Assembly (NCBI GenBank): GCA_947179485.1
Contig: OX359246.1
Coordinates: 44,619,632-44,683,631, forward strand
Origin: Allacma fusca
Lineage: Eukaryota; Arthropoda; Collembola; Symphypleona; Sminthuridae
Length of the DNA stretch: 64,000 bases
Direction: 5' to 3'
Part shown: positions 12,907 through 27,300 of the stretch, piece by piece
Layout of the letters: each line of letters starts with the position of its first letter
Numbering within the stretch: position 1 is the stretch's first letter
Translations under genes and position numbers: made by a program
Notes under the pieces: model-generated
Database searches by the model: none
Seen by the model: the letters and a program-made list of their open reading frames with translations, nothing else
What the model was told of the DNA's origin: nothing

Positions 12907-14118
12907 AAATAGACTCCGAGTTAGACTCCACGTTAGACTCCACGTTTGACTCCAAGTTGGACTCCAAGTTAGACTCCAAGTAAGACTCCTAGTTAGACTC
13001 CAAGTTAGACTTCAAGTTTGAATCCAAGTTTGACTCCAAGTTAGACTCCAAGTTATAATCGTGGTTGGACTCCAAGTTTGACTCCAAGTTAGATTCCAAG
13101 TTAGACTCCAAGTTAGACTCCAAGTTAGATTCCAAGTTAGACTCCAAGTTAGACTCCAAGTTAGACTCCAAATTAAACTACAAGTTACACTCCAAGTTAG
13201 ACTCCAAGTTAGACTCCAAATTTGAATCCAAGTTAGACTCCAGGTTAGACTCCACGTTTTACTCCAAGTTAGACTCCAAGTTAGACTCCACGTTTGACTC
13301 CAAGTTAGACTCCAAGTTAGACTCCAAGAAAGACTCCAAGTTAGACTCCAAGTTAGACTCCAAGTTAGACTCCAAGTTTGACTCCACGTTTGACACCAAG
13401 TTAGACTCGAAGTTAGACTCGAAGTTAGACTCCAAGTAAGACTCCTAGTTAGACTCCAAGTGAGACCCCAAGTTTGACTCCAAGTTAGACTCCAAGTTAG
13501 AATCGTGGTTGGACTCCAAGTTTGACTCCAAGTTTGACTCCAAGTTTGACTCCAAGTTTGACTCCAAGTTAGATTCCAAGTTAGACTCCAAGTTAGACTC
13601 CAAGTTAGACTCCAAGTTAAACTCCAAGTTAGACTACAAGTTAGACTCCAAGTTAGACTCCAAGTTATAATCCAAATTTGAATCCAAGTTAGACTCCAGG
13701 TTAGACTCTACGTTTGACTCCAAGTTAGACTCCAAGTTAGACTCCACGTTTGACTCCAAGTTAGACTCCAAGTTAGACTCCACGTTTGACTCCAAGTTAG
13801 ACTCCATGTTGGACTCCAAGTTAGACTCCAAGTTAGACTCCAAGTTCGACTCCAAGTTGGACTCCACGGTTGACTCCAAGTTGGACTCCAAGTAAGACTC
13901 CAAGTTAGACTCCAAGTTAGACTCCAAGTTCGGCTCCAGGTTAGACTCTAAGTTAGACTCGAAGTTAGACTCGAAGTTAGACTCCAAGTTAGACTCCAGG
14001 TTAGACTCCACGTTTGACTCCAAATTAGACTCCAAGTTAGACTCCACGTTTGACTCCACGTTTGACTCCAAGTTAGACTCGAAGTTAGACTCCAAGTTAG
14101 ACTCCAAGTTAGACTCCT
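12907..14118. repeat. 1.67-kb-offset duplication, right copy
   Basis: This copy repeats 11240-12463. The AATCGTGG landmark at 13057 corresponds to 11390. Its later half (from about 13440) is copied once more, 672 bp downstream, at about 14112-14560. Confidence 0.82.
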
Positions 14119-14560
14119 AGTTTGACTCCAAGTGAGACTCCAAGTTTGACTCCAAGTTAGACTCCAAGTTAGAATCGTGGTTGGACTCCAAGTTTGACTC
14201 CAAGTTTGACTCCAAGTTTGACTCCAAGTTTGACTCCAAGTTAGACTCCAAGTTAGACTCCAAGTTAGACTCCAAGTTAGACTCCAAGTTAGACTCCAAG
14301 TTAGACTACAAGTTAGACTCCAAGTTAGACTCCAAGTTATAATCCAAATTTGAATCCAAGTTAGACTCCAGGTTAGACTCTACGTTTGACTCCAAGTTAG
14401 ACTCCAAGTTAGACTCCACGTTTGACTCCAAGCTAGACTCCAAGTTAGACTCCAAGTTAGACTCCACGTTTGACTCCAAGTTAGACTCCATGTTAGACTC
14501 CAAGTTAGACTCCAAGTTAGACTCCAAGTTCGACTCCAAGTTAGACTCCACGGTTGACTC

Positions 14561-14848
14561 CAAGTTGGACTCCAAGTAAGACTCCAAGTTAGACTCCAAG
14601 TTAGACTCCAAGTTCGGCTCCAGGTTAGACTCTAAGTTAGACTCGAAGTTAGACTCGAAGTTAGACTCGAAGTTAGACTCCAAGTTAGACTCGAAGTTAG
14701 ACTTCAAGTTGGACTCCAAGTAAGACTCCAAGTTAGACTCCAAGTTAGACTCCAAGTTCGGCTCCAGGTTAGACTCTAAGTTAGACTCGAAGTTAGACTC
14801 GAAGTTAGACTCGAAGTTAGACTCCAAGTTAGACTCGAAGTTAGACTT
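14561..14848. repeat. 144-bp tandem duplication (2 x 12 units)
   Basis: The stretch starting at CAAGTTGGACTCC at 14561 recurs at 14705. It includes the Y-type unit (AAGTAA), the GTTCGGCTCC unit and a run of GACTCGAAG units. The offset is 144 bp, exactly twelve units. Other copies of this segment in the window have it once. Confidence 0.82.
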
Positions 14849-15014
14849 CAAGTTTGAATCCAAGTTTGACTCCAAGTTAGACTCCAAGTTAGACTCCAAA
14901 TAGACTCCAAGTTAGACTCCAAATAGACTCCAAGTTAGAATCGTGGTTGGACTCCACGTTAGACTCCACGTTTGACTCCAAGTTGGACTCCAAGTTAGAC
15001 TCCAAGTAAGACTC

Positions 15015-17387
15015 CTAGTTAGACTCCAAGTTAGACTTCAAGTTTGAATCCAAGTTTGACTCCAAGTTAGACTCCAAGTTATAATCGTGGTTGGACTCCA
15101 AGTTTGACTCCAAGTTAGATTCCAAGTTAGACTCCAAGTTAGACTCCGAGTTAGATTCCAAGTTAGACTCCAAGTTAGACTCCAAGTTAGACTCCAAATT
15201 AAACTACAAGTTACACTCCAAGTTAGACTCCAAGTTAGACTCCAAATTTGAATCCAAGTTAGACTCCAGGTTAGACTCCACGTTTTACTCCAAGTTAGAC
15301 TCCAAGTTAGACTCCACGTTTGACTCCAAGTTAGACTCGAAGTTAGACTCGAAGTTAGACTCCAAGTAAGACTCCTAGTTAGACTCCAAGTGAGACTCCA
15401 AGTTAGACTCCAGGTTAGACTCCACGTTTTACTCCAAGTTAGACTCCAAGTTAGACTCCACGTTTGACTCCAAGTTAGACTCCAAGTTAGACTCCAAGAT
15501 AGACTCCAAGTTAGACTCCAAGTTAGACTCCAAGTTAGACTCCAAGTTAGACTCCATGTTAAACTTCAAGTTAGACTCCAAGTTAAACTCCAAGTTAGAC
15601 TCCAAGTTTGACTCCAAGTTAGACTCCAGGTTAGACTCCACGTTTGACTCCAAGTTAGACTCCAAGTTTGACTCCAAGTTTGACTCCAGGTTAGACTCCA
15701 AGTTAGACTCCAAGTTAGACTCCAAGTTAGACTCCAAGTTCGGCGCCAGGTTAGACTCCAAGTTAGACTCGAAGTTAGACTCGAAGTTAGACTCCAAGTT
15801 AGACTCCAAGTTAGACTCCAAGTTAGACTCAAAGTTAGACTCCAAGTAAGACCTAAGTAAGACTCCATGTTAGACTCCAAGATAGACTCGACGTTTGACT
15901 CAGAGTTAGACTCCAAGTTAAACTCCACGTTTGACTCCAAGTTAGACTCCAAGTTAGACTCCAAGTTAGACTCCAAAATAGACTCCAAGTTAGACTCCTA
16001 GTTAGACTCCAAGTGAGACTCTAAGTTTGACTCCAAGTTAGACTCCAAGTTAGAATCGTGGTTGGACTCCAAGTTTGACTCCAAGTTTGACTCCAAGTTT
16101 GACTCCAAGTTTGACTCCAAGTTTGACTCCAAGTTAGATTCCAAGTTAGACTCTAAGTTAGACTCCAAGTTAGACTCCAAGTTAGACTCCAAGTTAGACT
16201 CCAAATTTGAATCCGAGTTAGACTCCAGGTTAGACTCTACGTTTGACTATAAGTTAGACTCCAAGTTAGACTCCAAGTTAGACTCCAAGTTAGACTCCAT
16301 GTTAGACTCCAAGTTAGACTCCAAGTTAGACTCCAAGTTAGACTCCAAGTTCGGCTCCAGGTTAGACTCCAAGTTTGACTCCAAGTTCGGCTCCTGGTTA
16401 GACTCCAAGTTAGACTCGAAGTTAGACTCGAAGTTAGACTCGAAGTTAGACTCCAAGTTAGACTCGAAGTTAGACTCGAAGTTAGACTCCAAGTAAGACT
16501 CCAAGTAAGACTCCAAGTTAGATTTCAAGTTAGACTCCAAGTTAGACTCCAAGTTAGACTCCAAGTTAGACTCCAAGTTAGACTCCAAGTTGAACTCCAA
16601 GTTACACTCCAAGTTAGACTCCAAGTTAGACTCCAAGTTAGACTCCAAGTTAAACTCCAAGTTACACTCCTAGTTAGACTCCAAGTGAGACTCCAAGTTT
16701 GACTCCAAGTTAGACTCCAAGTTAGAATCGTGGTTGGACTCCAAGTTTGACTCCAAGTTTGACTCCAAGTTTGACTCCAAGTTTGACTCCAAGTTAGATT
16801 CCAAGTTAGACTCCAAGTTAGACTCCAAGTTAGACTCCAAGTTAAACTCCAAGTTAGACTACAAGTTAGACTCCAAGTTAGACTCCAAGTTAGAATCCAA
16901 ATTTGAATCCAAGTTAGACTCCAGGTTAGACTCTACGTTTGACTCCAAGTTAGACTCCAAGTTAGACTCCACGTTTGACTCCAAGTTAGACTCCAAGTTA
17001 GACTCCACGTTTGACTCCAAGTTAGACTCCATGTTAGACTCCAAGTTAGACTCCAAGTTAGACTCCAAGTTCAACTCCAAGTTAGACTCCACGGTTGACT
17101 CCAAGTTGGACTCCAAGTAAGACTCCAAGTTAGACTCCAAGTTAGACTCCAAGTTCGGCTCCAGGTTAGACTCTAAGTTAGACTCGAAGTTAGACTCGAA
17201 GTTAGACTCCAAGTTAGACTCCAAGTTAGACTCGAAGTTAGACTTCAAGTTTGAATCCAAGTTTGACTCCAAGTTAGACTTCAAGTTAGACTCCAAATAG
17301 ACTCCAAGTTAGACTCCAAATAGACTCTAAGTTAGACTCCACGTTAGACTCCACATTTGACTCCAAGTTAGACTCCAAGTAAGACTC
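15015..17387. repeat. 2.4-kb higher-order repeat, copy 1
   Basis: The segment from GACTCCTAG near 15015 repeats at 17388 with an offset of 2,373 bp, rising to 2,397 bp after a 24-bp (two-unit) difference near 15.88 kb. GGCGCC at 15742 pairs with 18115. Confidence 0.87.
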
Positions 17388-19784
17388 CTAGTTAGACTCC
17401 AAGTTAGACTTCAAGTTTGAATCCAAGTTTGACTCCAAGTTAGACTCCAAGTTATAATCGTGGTTGGACTCCAAGTTTGACTCCAAGTTAGATTCCAAGT
17501 TAGACTCCAAGTTAGACTCCGAGTTAGATTCCAAGTTAGACTCCAAGTTAGACTCCAAGTTAGACTCCAAATTAAACTACAAGTTACACTCCAAGTTAGA
17601 CTCCAAGTTAGACTCCTAATTTGAATCCAAGTTAGACTCCAGGTTAGACTCCACGTTTTACTCCAAGTTAGACTCCAAGTTAGACTCCACGTTTGACTCC
17701 AAGTTAGACTCGAAGTTAGACTCGAAGTTAGACTCCAAGTAAGACTCCTAGTTAGACTCCAAGTGAGACTCCAAGTTAGACTCCAGGTTAGACTCCACGT
17801 TTTACTCCAAGTTAGACTCCAAATTAGACTCCACGTTTGACTCCAAGTTAGACTCCAAGTTAGACTCCAAGATAGACTCCAAGTTAGACTCCAAGTTAGA
17901 CTCCAAGTTAGACTCCAAGTTAGACTCCATGTTAAACTTCAAGTTAGACTCCAAGTTAAACTCCAAGTTAGACTCCAAGTTTGACTCCAAGTTAGACTCC
18001 AGGTTAGACTCCACGTTTGACTCCAAGTTAGACTCCAAGTTTGACTCCAAGTTTGACTCCAGGTTAGACTCCAAGTTAGACTCCAAGTTAGACTCCAAGT
18101 TAGACTCCAAGTTCGGCGCCAGGTTAGACTCCAAGTTAGACTCGAAGTTAGACTCGAAGTTAGACTCCAAGTTAGACTCCAAGTTAGACTCCAAGTTAGA
18201 CTCAAAGTTAGACTCCAAGTAAGACCTAAGTAAGACTCCATGTTAGACTCCAAGATAGACTCCAAGTTAGACTCCAGGTTAGACTCGACGTTTGACTCAG
18301 AGTTAGACTCCAAGTTAAACTCCACGTTTGACTCCAAGTTAGACTCCAAGTTAGACTCCAAGTTAGACTCCAAAATAGACTCCAAGTTAGACTCCTAGTT
18401 AGACTCCAAGTGAGACTCCAAGTTTGACTCCAAGTTAGACTCCAAGTTAGAATCGTGGTTGGACTCCAAGTTTGACTCCAAGTTTGACTCCAAGTTTGAC
18501 TCCAAGTTTGACTCCAAGTTTGACTCCAAGTTAGATTCCAAGTTAGACTCTAAGTTAGACTCCAAGTTAGACTCCAAGTTAGACTCCAAGTTAGACTCCA
18601 AATTTGAATCCGAGTTAGACTCCAGGTTAGACTCTACGTTTGACTATAAGTTAGACTCCAAGTTAGACTCCAAGTTAGACTCCAAGTTAGACTCCATGTT
18701 AGACTCCAAGTTAGACTCCAAGTTAGACTCCAAGTTAGACTCCAAGTTCGGCTCCAGGTTAGACTCCAAGTTTGACTCCAAGTTCGGCTCCTGGTTAGAC
18801 TCCAAGTTAGACTCGAAGTTAGACTCGAAGTTAGACTCGAAGTTAGACTCCAAGTTAGACTCGAAGTTAGACTCGAAGTTAGACTCCAAGTAAGACTCCA
18901 AGTAAGACTCCAAGTTAGATTTCAAGTTAGACTCCAAGTTAGACTCCAAGTTAGACTCCAAGTTAGACTCCAAGTTAGACTCCAAGTTGAACTCCAAGTT
19001 ACACTCCAAGTTAGACTCCAAGTTAGACTCCAAGTTAGACTCCAAGTTAAACTCCAAGTTACACTCCTAGTTAGACTCCAAGTGAGACTCCAAGTTTGAC
19101 TCCAAGTTAGACTCCAAGTTAGAATCGTGGTTGGACTCCAAGTTTGACTCCAAGTTTGACTCCAAGTTTGACTCCAAGTTTGACTCCAAGTTAGATTCCA
19201 AGTTAGACTCCAAGTTAGACTCCAAGTTAGACTCCAAGTTAAACTCCAAGTTAGACTACAAGTTAGACTCCAAGTTAGACTCCAAGTTAGAATCCAAATT
19301 TGAATCCAAGTTAGACTCCAGGTTAGACTCTACGTTTGACTCCAAGTTAGACTCCAAGTTAGACTCCACGTTTGACTCCAAGTTAGACTCCAAGTTAGAC
19401 TCCACGTTTGACTCCAAGTTAGACTCCATGTTAGACTCCAAGTTAGACTCCAAGTTAGACTCCAAGTTCAACTCCAAGTTAGACTCCACGGTTGACTCCA
19501 AGTTGGACTCCAAGTAAGACTCCAAGTTAGACTCCAAGTTAGACTCCAAGTTCGGCTCCAGGTTAGACTCTAAGTTAGACTCGAAGTTAGACTCGAAGTT
19601 AGACTCCAAGTTAGACTCCAAGTTAGACTCGAAGTTAGACTTCAAGTTTGAATCCAAGTTTGACTCCAAGTTAGACTTCAAGTTAGACTCCAAATAGACT
19701 CCAAGTTAGACTCCAAATAGACTCTAAGTTAGACTCCACGTTAGACTCCACGTTTGACTCCAAGTTAGACTCCAAGTAAGACTC
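17388..19784. repeat. 2.4-kb higher-order repeat, copy 2
   Basis: This is a head-to-tail copy of 15015-17387. A third, shorter version follows at 19785-21547 (offset 1,763 bp between AATCGTGG landmarks 19853 and 21616), lacking part of the pattern. The second half of this copy also belongs to the larger 5.9-kb duplication. Confidence 0.86.
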
Positions 19785-22700
19785 CTAGTTAGACTCCAAG
19801 TTAGACTTCAAGTTTGAATCCAAGTTTGACTCCAAGTTAGACTCCAAGTTATAATCGTGGTTGGACTCCAAGTTTGACTCCAAGTTAGATTCCAAGTTAG
19901 ACTCCAAGTTAGACTCCAAGTTAGATTCCAAGTTAGACTCCAAGTTAGACTCCAAGTTAGACTCCAAATTAAACTACAAGTTACACTCCAAGTTAGACTC
20001 CAAATTTAAATGCAAGTTAGACTCCAGGTTAGACTCCACGTTTTACTCCAAGTTAGACTCCAAGTTAGACTCCACGTTTGACTCCAAGTTAGACTCCAAG
20101 TTAGACTCCAAGATAGACTCCAAGTTAGACTCCAAGTTAGACTTCCAAGTTAGACTCCATGTTAAACTTCAAGTTAGACTCCAAGTTAGTCTCCAAGTTT
20201 GACTCCAGGTTAGACTCCACGTTTTACTCCAAGTTAGACTCCAAGTTAGACTCCAAGTTTGACTCCAAGTTAGACTCCAAAATAGACTCCAAGTTAGACT
20301 CCTAGTTAGACTCCAAGTGAGACTCCAAGTTTGACTCCAAGTTAGACTCCAAGTTAGAATCGTGGTTGGACTCCAAGTTTGACTCCAAGTTTGACTCCAA
20401 GTTTGACTCCAAGTTTGACTCCAAGTTTGACTCCAAGTTAGATTCCAAGTTAGACTCTAAGTTAGACTCCAAGTTAGACTCCAAGTTAGACTCCAAGTTA
20501 GACTCCAAATTTGAATCCGAGTTAGACTCCAGGTTAGACTCTACGTTTGACTATAAGTTAGACTCCAAGTTAGACTCCAAGTTAGACTCCAAGTTAGACT
20601 CCATGTTAGACTCCAAGTTAGACTCCAAGTTAGACTCCAAGTTAGACTCCAAGTTCGGCTCCAGGTTAGACTCCAAGTTTGACTCCAAGTTCGGCTCCTG
20701 GTTAGACTCCAAGTTAGACTCGAAGTTAGACTCGAAGTTAGACTCGAAGTTAGACTCCAAGTTAGACTCGAAGTTAGACTCGAAGTTAGACTCCAAGTAA
20801 GACTCCAAGTAAGACTCCAAGTTAGATTTCAAGTTAGACTCCAAGTTAGACTCCAAGTTAGACTCCAAGTTAGACTCCAAGTTAGTCTCCAAGTTGAACT
20901 CCAAGTTACACTCCAAGTTAGACTCCAAGTTAGACTCCAAGTTAGACTCCAAGTTAAACTCCAAGTTACACTCCTAGTTAGACTCCAAGTGAGACTCCAA
21001 GTTTGACTCCAAGTTAGACTCCAAGTTAGAATCGTGGTTGGACTCCAAGTTTGACTCCAAGTTTGAATCCAAGTTAGACTCCAGGTTAGACTCTACGTTT
21101 GACTCCAAGTTAGACTCCAAGTTAGACTCCACGTTTGACTCCAAGTTAGACTCCAAGTTAGACTCCACGTTTGACTCCAAGTTAGACTCCATGTTAGACT
21201 CCAAGTTAGACTCCAAGTTAGACTCCAAGTTCGACTCCAAGTTAGACTCCACGGTTGACTCCAAGTTGGACTCCAAGTAAGACTCCAAGTTAGACTCCAA
21301 GTTAGACTCCAAGTTCGGCTCCAGGTTAGACTCTAAGTTAGACTCGAAGTTAGACTCGAAGTTAGACTCCAAGTTAGACTCCAAGTTAGACTCGAAGTTA
21401 GACTTCAAGTTTGAATCCAAGTTTGACTCCAAGTTAGACTTCAAGTTAGACTCCAAATAGACTCCAAGTTAGACTCCAAATAGACTCTAAGTTAGACTCC
21501 ACGTTAGACTCCACGTTTGACTCCAAGTTAGACTCCAAGTAAGACTCCTAGTTAGACTCCAAGTTAGACTTCAAGTTTGAATCCAAGTTTGACTCCAAGT
21601 TAGACTCCAAGTTATAATCGTGGTTGGACTCCAAGTTTGACTCCAAGTTAGATTCCAAGTTAGACTCCAAGTTAGATTCCAAGTTAGACTCCAAGTTAGA
21701 CTCCAAGTTAGACTCCAAATTAAACTACAAGTTACACTCCAAGTTAGACTCCAAATTTAAATGCAAGTTAGACTCCAGGTTAGACTCCACGTTTTACTCC
21801 AAGTTAGACTCCAAGTTAGACTCCACGTTTGACTCCAAGTTAGACTCCAAGTTAGACTCCAAGATAGACTCCAAGTTAGACTCCAAGTTAGACTTCCAAG
21901 TTAGACTCCATGTTAAACTTCAAGTTAGACTCCAAGTTAGTCTCCAAGTTTGACTCCAGGTTAGACTCCACGTTTTACTCCAAGTTAGACTCCAAGTTAG
22001 ACTCCAAGTTTGACTCCAGGTTAGACTCCAAGTTAGACTCCAAGTTAGACTCCAAGTTAGACTCCAAGTTCGGCGCCAGGTTAGACTCCAAGTTAGACTC
22101 GAAGTTAGACTCGAAGTTAGACTCCAAGTTAGACTCCAAGTTAGACTCCAAGTTAGACTCAAAGTTAGACTCCAAGTAAGACCTAAGTAAGACTCCATGT
22201 TAGACTCCAAGATAGACTCCAAGTTAGACTCCAGGTTAGACTCGACGTTTGACTCAGAGTTAGACTCCAAGTTAAACTCCACGTTTGACTCCAAGTTAGA
22301 CTCCAAGTTAGACTCCAAAATAGACTCCAAGTTAGACTCCTAGTTAGACTCCAAGTGAGACTCCAAGTTTGACTCCAAGTTAGACTCCAAGTTAGAATCG
22401 TGGTTGGACTCCAAGTTTGACTCCAAGTTTGACTCCAAGTTTGACTCCAAGTTTGACTCCAAGTTAGATTCCAAGTTAGACTCTAAGTTAGACTCCAAGT
22501 TAGACTCTAAGTTAGACTCCAAGTTAGACTCCAAGTTAGACTCCAAATTTGAATTTAAGTTCGACTCCAGGTTAGACTCTACGTTTGACTATAAGTTAGA
22601 CTCCAAGTTAGACTCCAAGTTAGACTCCAAGTTAGACTCCATGTTAGACTCCAAGTAAGACTCCAAGTTAGACTCCAAGTTAGACTCCAAGTTCGGCTCC

Positions 22701-24311
22701 AGGTTAGACTCCAAGTTTGACTCCAAGTTCGGCTCCTGGTTAGACTCCAAGTTAGACTCGAAGTTAGACTCGAACTTAGACTCGAAGTTAGACTCCAAGT
22801 TAAACTCGAAGTTAGACTCGAAGTTGGACTCCAAGTAAGACTCCAAGTTAGATTCCAAGTTACACTCCAAGTTAGACTCCAAATTAGACTCCACGTTTGA
22901 CTCCAAGTTCGGCTCCAGGTTAGACTCTAAGTTAGACTCGAAGTTAGACTCGAAGTTAGACACCAAGTAAGACTCCAAGTTAGACTCCAAGTTAGACTCC
23001 ATGTTAGACTCCAAGTTAGACTCCAAGTTAGACTCCAAATAGACTCCAAGTTAGACTCCACGTTAGACTCCACGTTTGACTCCAAGTTGGACTCCAAGTT
23101 AGACTCCAAGTAAGACTCCTAGTTAGACTCCAAGTTAGACTTCAAGTTTGAATCCAAGTTTGACTCCAAGTTAGACTCCAAATTATAATCGTGGTTGGAC
23201 TCCAAGTTAGATTCCAAGTTAGACTCCAAGTTAGACTCCAGGTTAGATTCCAAGTTAGACTCCAAGTTAGACTCCAAGTTAGACTCCAAATTAAACTACA
23301 AGTTACACTCCAAGTTAGACTCCAAGTTAGACTCCAAATTTGAATCCAAGTTAGACTCCAGGTTAGACTCCAAATTTGAATCCAAGTTAGACTCCAAATA
23401 GACTCCAAGTTAGACTCCAAATAGACTCCAAGTTAGACTCCACGTTAGACTCCACGTTTGACTCCAAGTTAGACTCCAAGTAAGACTCCTAGTTAGACTC
23501 CAAGTTAGACTTCAAGTTTGAATCCAAGTTTGACTCCAAGTTAGACTCCAAGTTATAATCGTGGTTGGACTCCAAGTTTGACTCCAAGTTAGATTCCAAG
23601 TTAGACTCCAAGTTAGACTCCAAGTTAGATTCCAAGTTATACTCCAAGTTAGACTCCAAGTTAGACTCCAAATTAAACTACAAGTTACACTCCAAGTTAG
23701 ACTCCAAGTTAGACTCCAAATTTGAATCCAAGTTAGACTCCAGGTTGGACTCCACGTTTTACTCCAAGTTAGACTCCAAGTTAGACTCCACGTTTGACTC
23801 CAAGTTAGACTCCAAGTTAGACTCCAAGATAGACTCCAAGTTTGACTCCAGGTTAGACTCCAAGTTAGACTCCAAGTTAGACTCCAAGTTAGACTCCAAG
23901 TTCGGCGCCAGGTTAGACTCCAAGTTAGACTCGAAGTTAGACTCGAAGTTAGACTCCAAGTTAGACTCCAAGTTAGACTCCAAGTTAGACTCAAAGTTAG
24001 ACTCCAAGTAAGACCTAAGTAAGACTCCATGTTAGACTCCAAGATAGACTCCAAGTTAGACTCCAGGTTAGACTCGACGTTTGACTCAGAGTTAGACTCC
24101 AAGTTAAACTCCACGTTTGACTCCAAGTTAGACTCCAAGTTAGACTCCAAAATAGACTCCAAGTTAGACTCCTAGTTAGACTCCAAGTGAGACTCCAAGT
24201 TTGACTCCAAGTTAGACTCCAAGTTAGAATCGTGGTTGGACTCGAACTTAGACTCGAAGTTAGACTCCAAGTTAGACTCGAAGTTAGACTCGAAGTTAGA
24301 CTCCAAGTAAG
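18379..24311. repeat. 5.9-kb tandem duplication B, left copy
   Basis: About 5,933 bp is repeated immediately downstream in the same order. The paired landmarks I checked share an offset of 5,933 bp up to 22909 and 6,005 bp after it: GGCGCC at 22072 and 28005, and at 23904 and 29909; the 13-bp unit at 20140 and 26073, and at 21891 and 27824. Differences include a substitution at 20886 (T here, A at 26819). Confidence 0.93.
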
Positions 24312-27300
24312 ACTCCAAGTTAGACTCCTAGTTAGACTCCAAGTGAGACTCCAAGTTTGACTCCAAGTTAGACTCCAAGTTAGAATCGTGGTTGGACTCC
24401 AAGTTTGACTCCAAGTTTGACTCCAAGTTTGACTCCAAGTTTGACTCCAAGTTTGACTCCAAGTTAGATTCCAAGTTAGACTCTAAGTTAGACTCCAAGT
24501 TAGACTCCAAGTTAGACTCCAAGTTAGACTCCAAATTTGAATCCGAGTTAGACTCCAGGTTAGACTCTACGTTTGACTATAAGTTAGACTCCAAGTTAGA
24601 CTCCAAGTTAGACTCCAAGTTAGACTCCATGTTAGACTCCAAGTTAGACTCCAAGTTAGACTCCAAGTTAGACTCCAAGTTCGGCTCCAGGTTAGACTCC
24701 AAGTTTGACTCCAAGTTCGGCTCCTGGTTAGACTCCAAGTTAGACTCGAAGTTAGACTCGAAGTTAGACTCGAAGTTAGACTCCAAGTTAGACTCGAAGT
24801 TAGACTCGAAGTTAGACTCCAAGTAAGACTCCAAGTAAGACTCCAAGTTAGATTTCAAGTTAGACTCCAAGTTAGACTCCAAGTTAGACTCCAAGTTAGA
24901 CTCCAAGTTAGACTCCAAGTTGAACTCCAAGTTACACTCCAAGTTAGACTCCAAGTTAGACTCCAAGTTAGACTCCAAGTTAAACTCCAAGTTACACTCC
25001 TAGTTAGACTCCAAGTGAGACTCCAAGTTTGACTCCAAGTTAGACTCCAAGTTAGAATCGTGGTTGGACTCCAAGTTTGACTCCAAGTTTGACTCCAAGT
25101 TTGACTCCAAGTTTGACTCCAAGTTAGATTCCAAGTTAGACTCCAAGTTAGACTCCAAGTTAGACTCCAAGTTAAACTCCAAGTTAGACTACAAGTTAGA
25201 CTCCAAGTTAGACTCCAAGTTAGAATCCAAATTTGAATCCAAGTTAGACTCCAGGTTAGACTCTACGTTTGACTCCAAGTTAGACTCCAAGTTAGACTCC
25301 ACGTTTGACTCCAAGTTAGACTCCAAGTTAGACTCCACGTTTGACTCCAAGTTAGACTCCATGTTAGACTCCAAGTTAGACTCCAAGTTAGACTCCAAGT
25401 TCAACTCCAAGTTAGACTCCACGGTTGACTCCAAGTTGGACTCCAAGTAAGACTCCAAGTTAGACTCCAAGTTAGACTCCAAGTTCGGCTCCAGGTTAGA
25501 CTCTAAGTTAGACTCGAAGTTAGACTCGAAGTTAGACTCCAAGTTAGACTCCAAGTTAGACTCGAAGTTAGACTTCAAGTTTGAATCCAAGTTTGACTCC
25601 AAGTTAGACTTCAAGTTAGACTCCAAATAGACTCCAAGTTAGACTCCAAATAGACTCTAAGTTAGACTCCACGTTAGACTCCACGTTTGACTCCAAGTTA
25701 GACTCCAAGTAAGACTCCTAGTTAGACTCCAAGTTAGACTTCAAGTTTGAATCCAAGTTTGACTCCAAGTTAGACTCCAAGTTATAATCGTGGTTGGACT
25801 CCAAGTTTGACTCCAAGTTAGATTCCAAGTTAGACTCCAAGTTAGACTCCAAGTTAGATTCCAAGTTAGACTCCAAGTTAGACTCCAAGTTAGACTCCAA
25901 ATTAAACTACAAGTTACACTCCAAGTTAGACTCCAAATTTAAATGCAAGTTAGACTCCAGGTTAGACTCCACGTTTTACTCCAAGTTAGACTCCAAGTTA
26001 GACTCCACGTTTGACTCCAAGTTAGACTCCAAGTTAGACTCCAAGATAGACTCCAAGTTAGACTCCAAGTTAGACTTCCAAGTTAGACTCCATGTTAAAC
26101 TTCAAGTTAGACTCCAAGTTAGTCTCCAAGTTTGACTCCAGGTTAGACTCCACGTTTTACTCCAAGTTAGACTCCAAGTTAGACTCCAAGTTTGACTCCA
26201 AGTTAGACTCCAAAATAGACTCCAAGTTAGACTCCTAGTTAGACTCCAAGTGAGACTCCAAGTTTGACTCCAAGTTAGACTCCAAGTTAGAATCGTGGTT
26301 GGACTCCAAGTTTGACTCCAAGTTTGACTCCAAGTTTGACTCCAAGTTTGACTCCAAGTTTGACTCCAAGTTAGATTCCAAGTTAGACTCTAAGTTAGAC
26401 TCCAAGTTAGACTCCAAGTTAGACTCCAAGTTAGACTCCAAATTTGAATCCGAGTTAGACTCCAGGTTAGACTCTACGTTTGACTATAAGTTAGACTCCA
26501 AGTTAGACTCCAAGTTAGACTCCAAGTTAGACTCCATGTTAGACTCCAAGTTAGACTCCAAGTTAGACTCCAAGTTAGACTCCAAGTTCGGCTCCAGGTT
26601 AGACTCCAAGTTTGACTCCAAGTTCGGCTCCTGGTTAGACTCCAAGTTAGACTCGAAGTTAGACTCGAAGTTAGACTCGAAGTTAGACTCCAAGTTAGAC
26701 TCGAAGTTAGACTCGAAGTTAGACTCCAAGTAAGACTCCAAGTAAGACTCCAAGTTAGATTTCAAGTTAGACTCCAAGTTAGACTCCAAGTTAGACTCCA
26801 AGTTAGACTCCAAGTTAGACTCCAAGTTGAACTCCAAGTTACACTCCAAGTTAGACTCCAAGTTAGACTCCAAGTTAGACTCCAAGTTAAACTCCAAGTT
26901 ACACTCCTAGTTAGACTCCAAGTGAGACTCCAAGTTTGACTCCAAGTTAGACTCCAAGTTAGAATCGTGGTTGGACTCCAAGTTTGACTCCAAGTTTGAA
27001 TCCAAGTTAGACTCCAGGTTAGACTCTACGTTTGACTCCAAGTTAGACTCCAAGTTAGACTCCACGTTTGACTCCAAGTTAGACTCCAAGTTAGACTCCA
27101 CGTTTGACTCCAAGTTAGACTCCATGTTAGACTCCAAGTTAGACTCCAAGTTAGACTCCAAGTTCGACTCCAAGTTAGACTCCACGGTTGACTCCAAGTT
27201 GGACTCCAAGTAAGACTCCAAGTTAGACTCCAAGTTAGACTCCAAGTTCGGCTCCAGGTTAGACTCTAAGTTAGACTCGAAGTTAGACTCGAAGTTAGAC

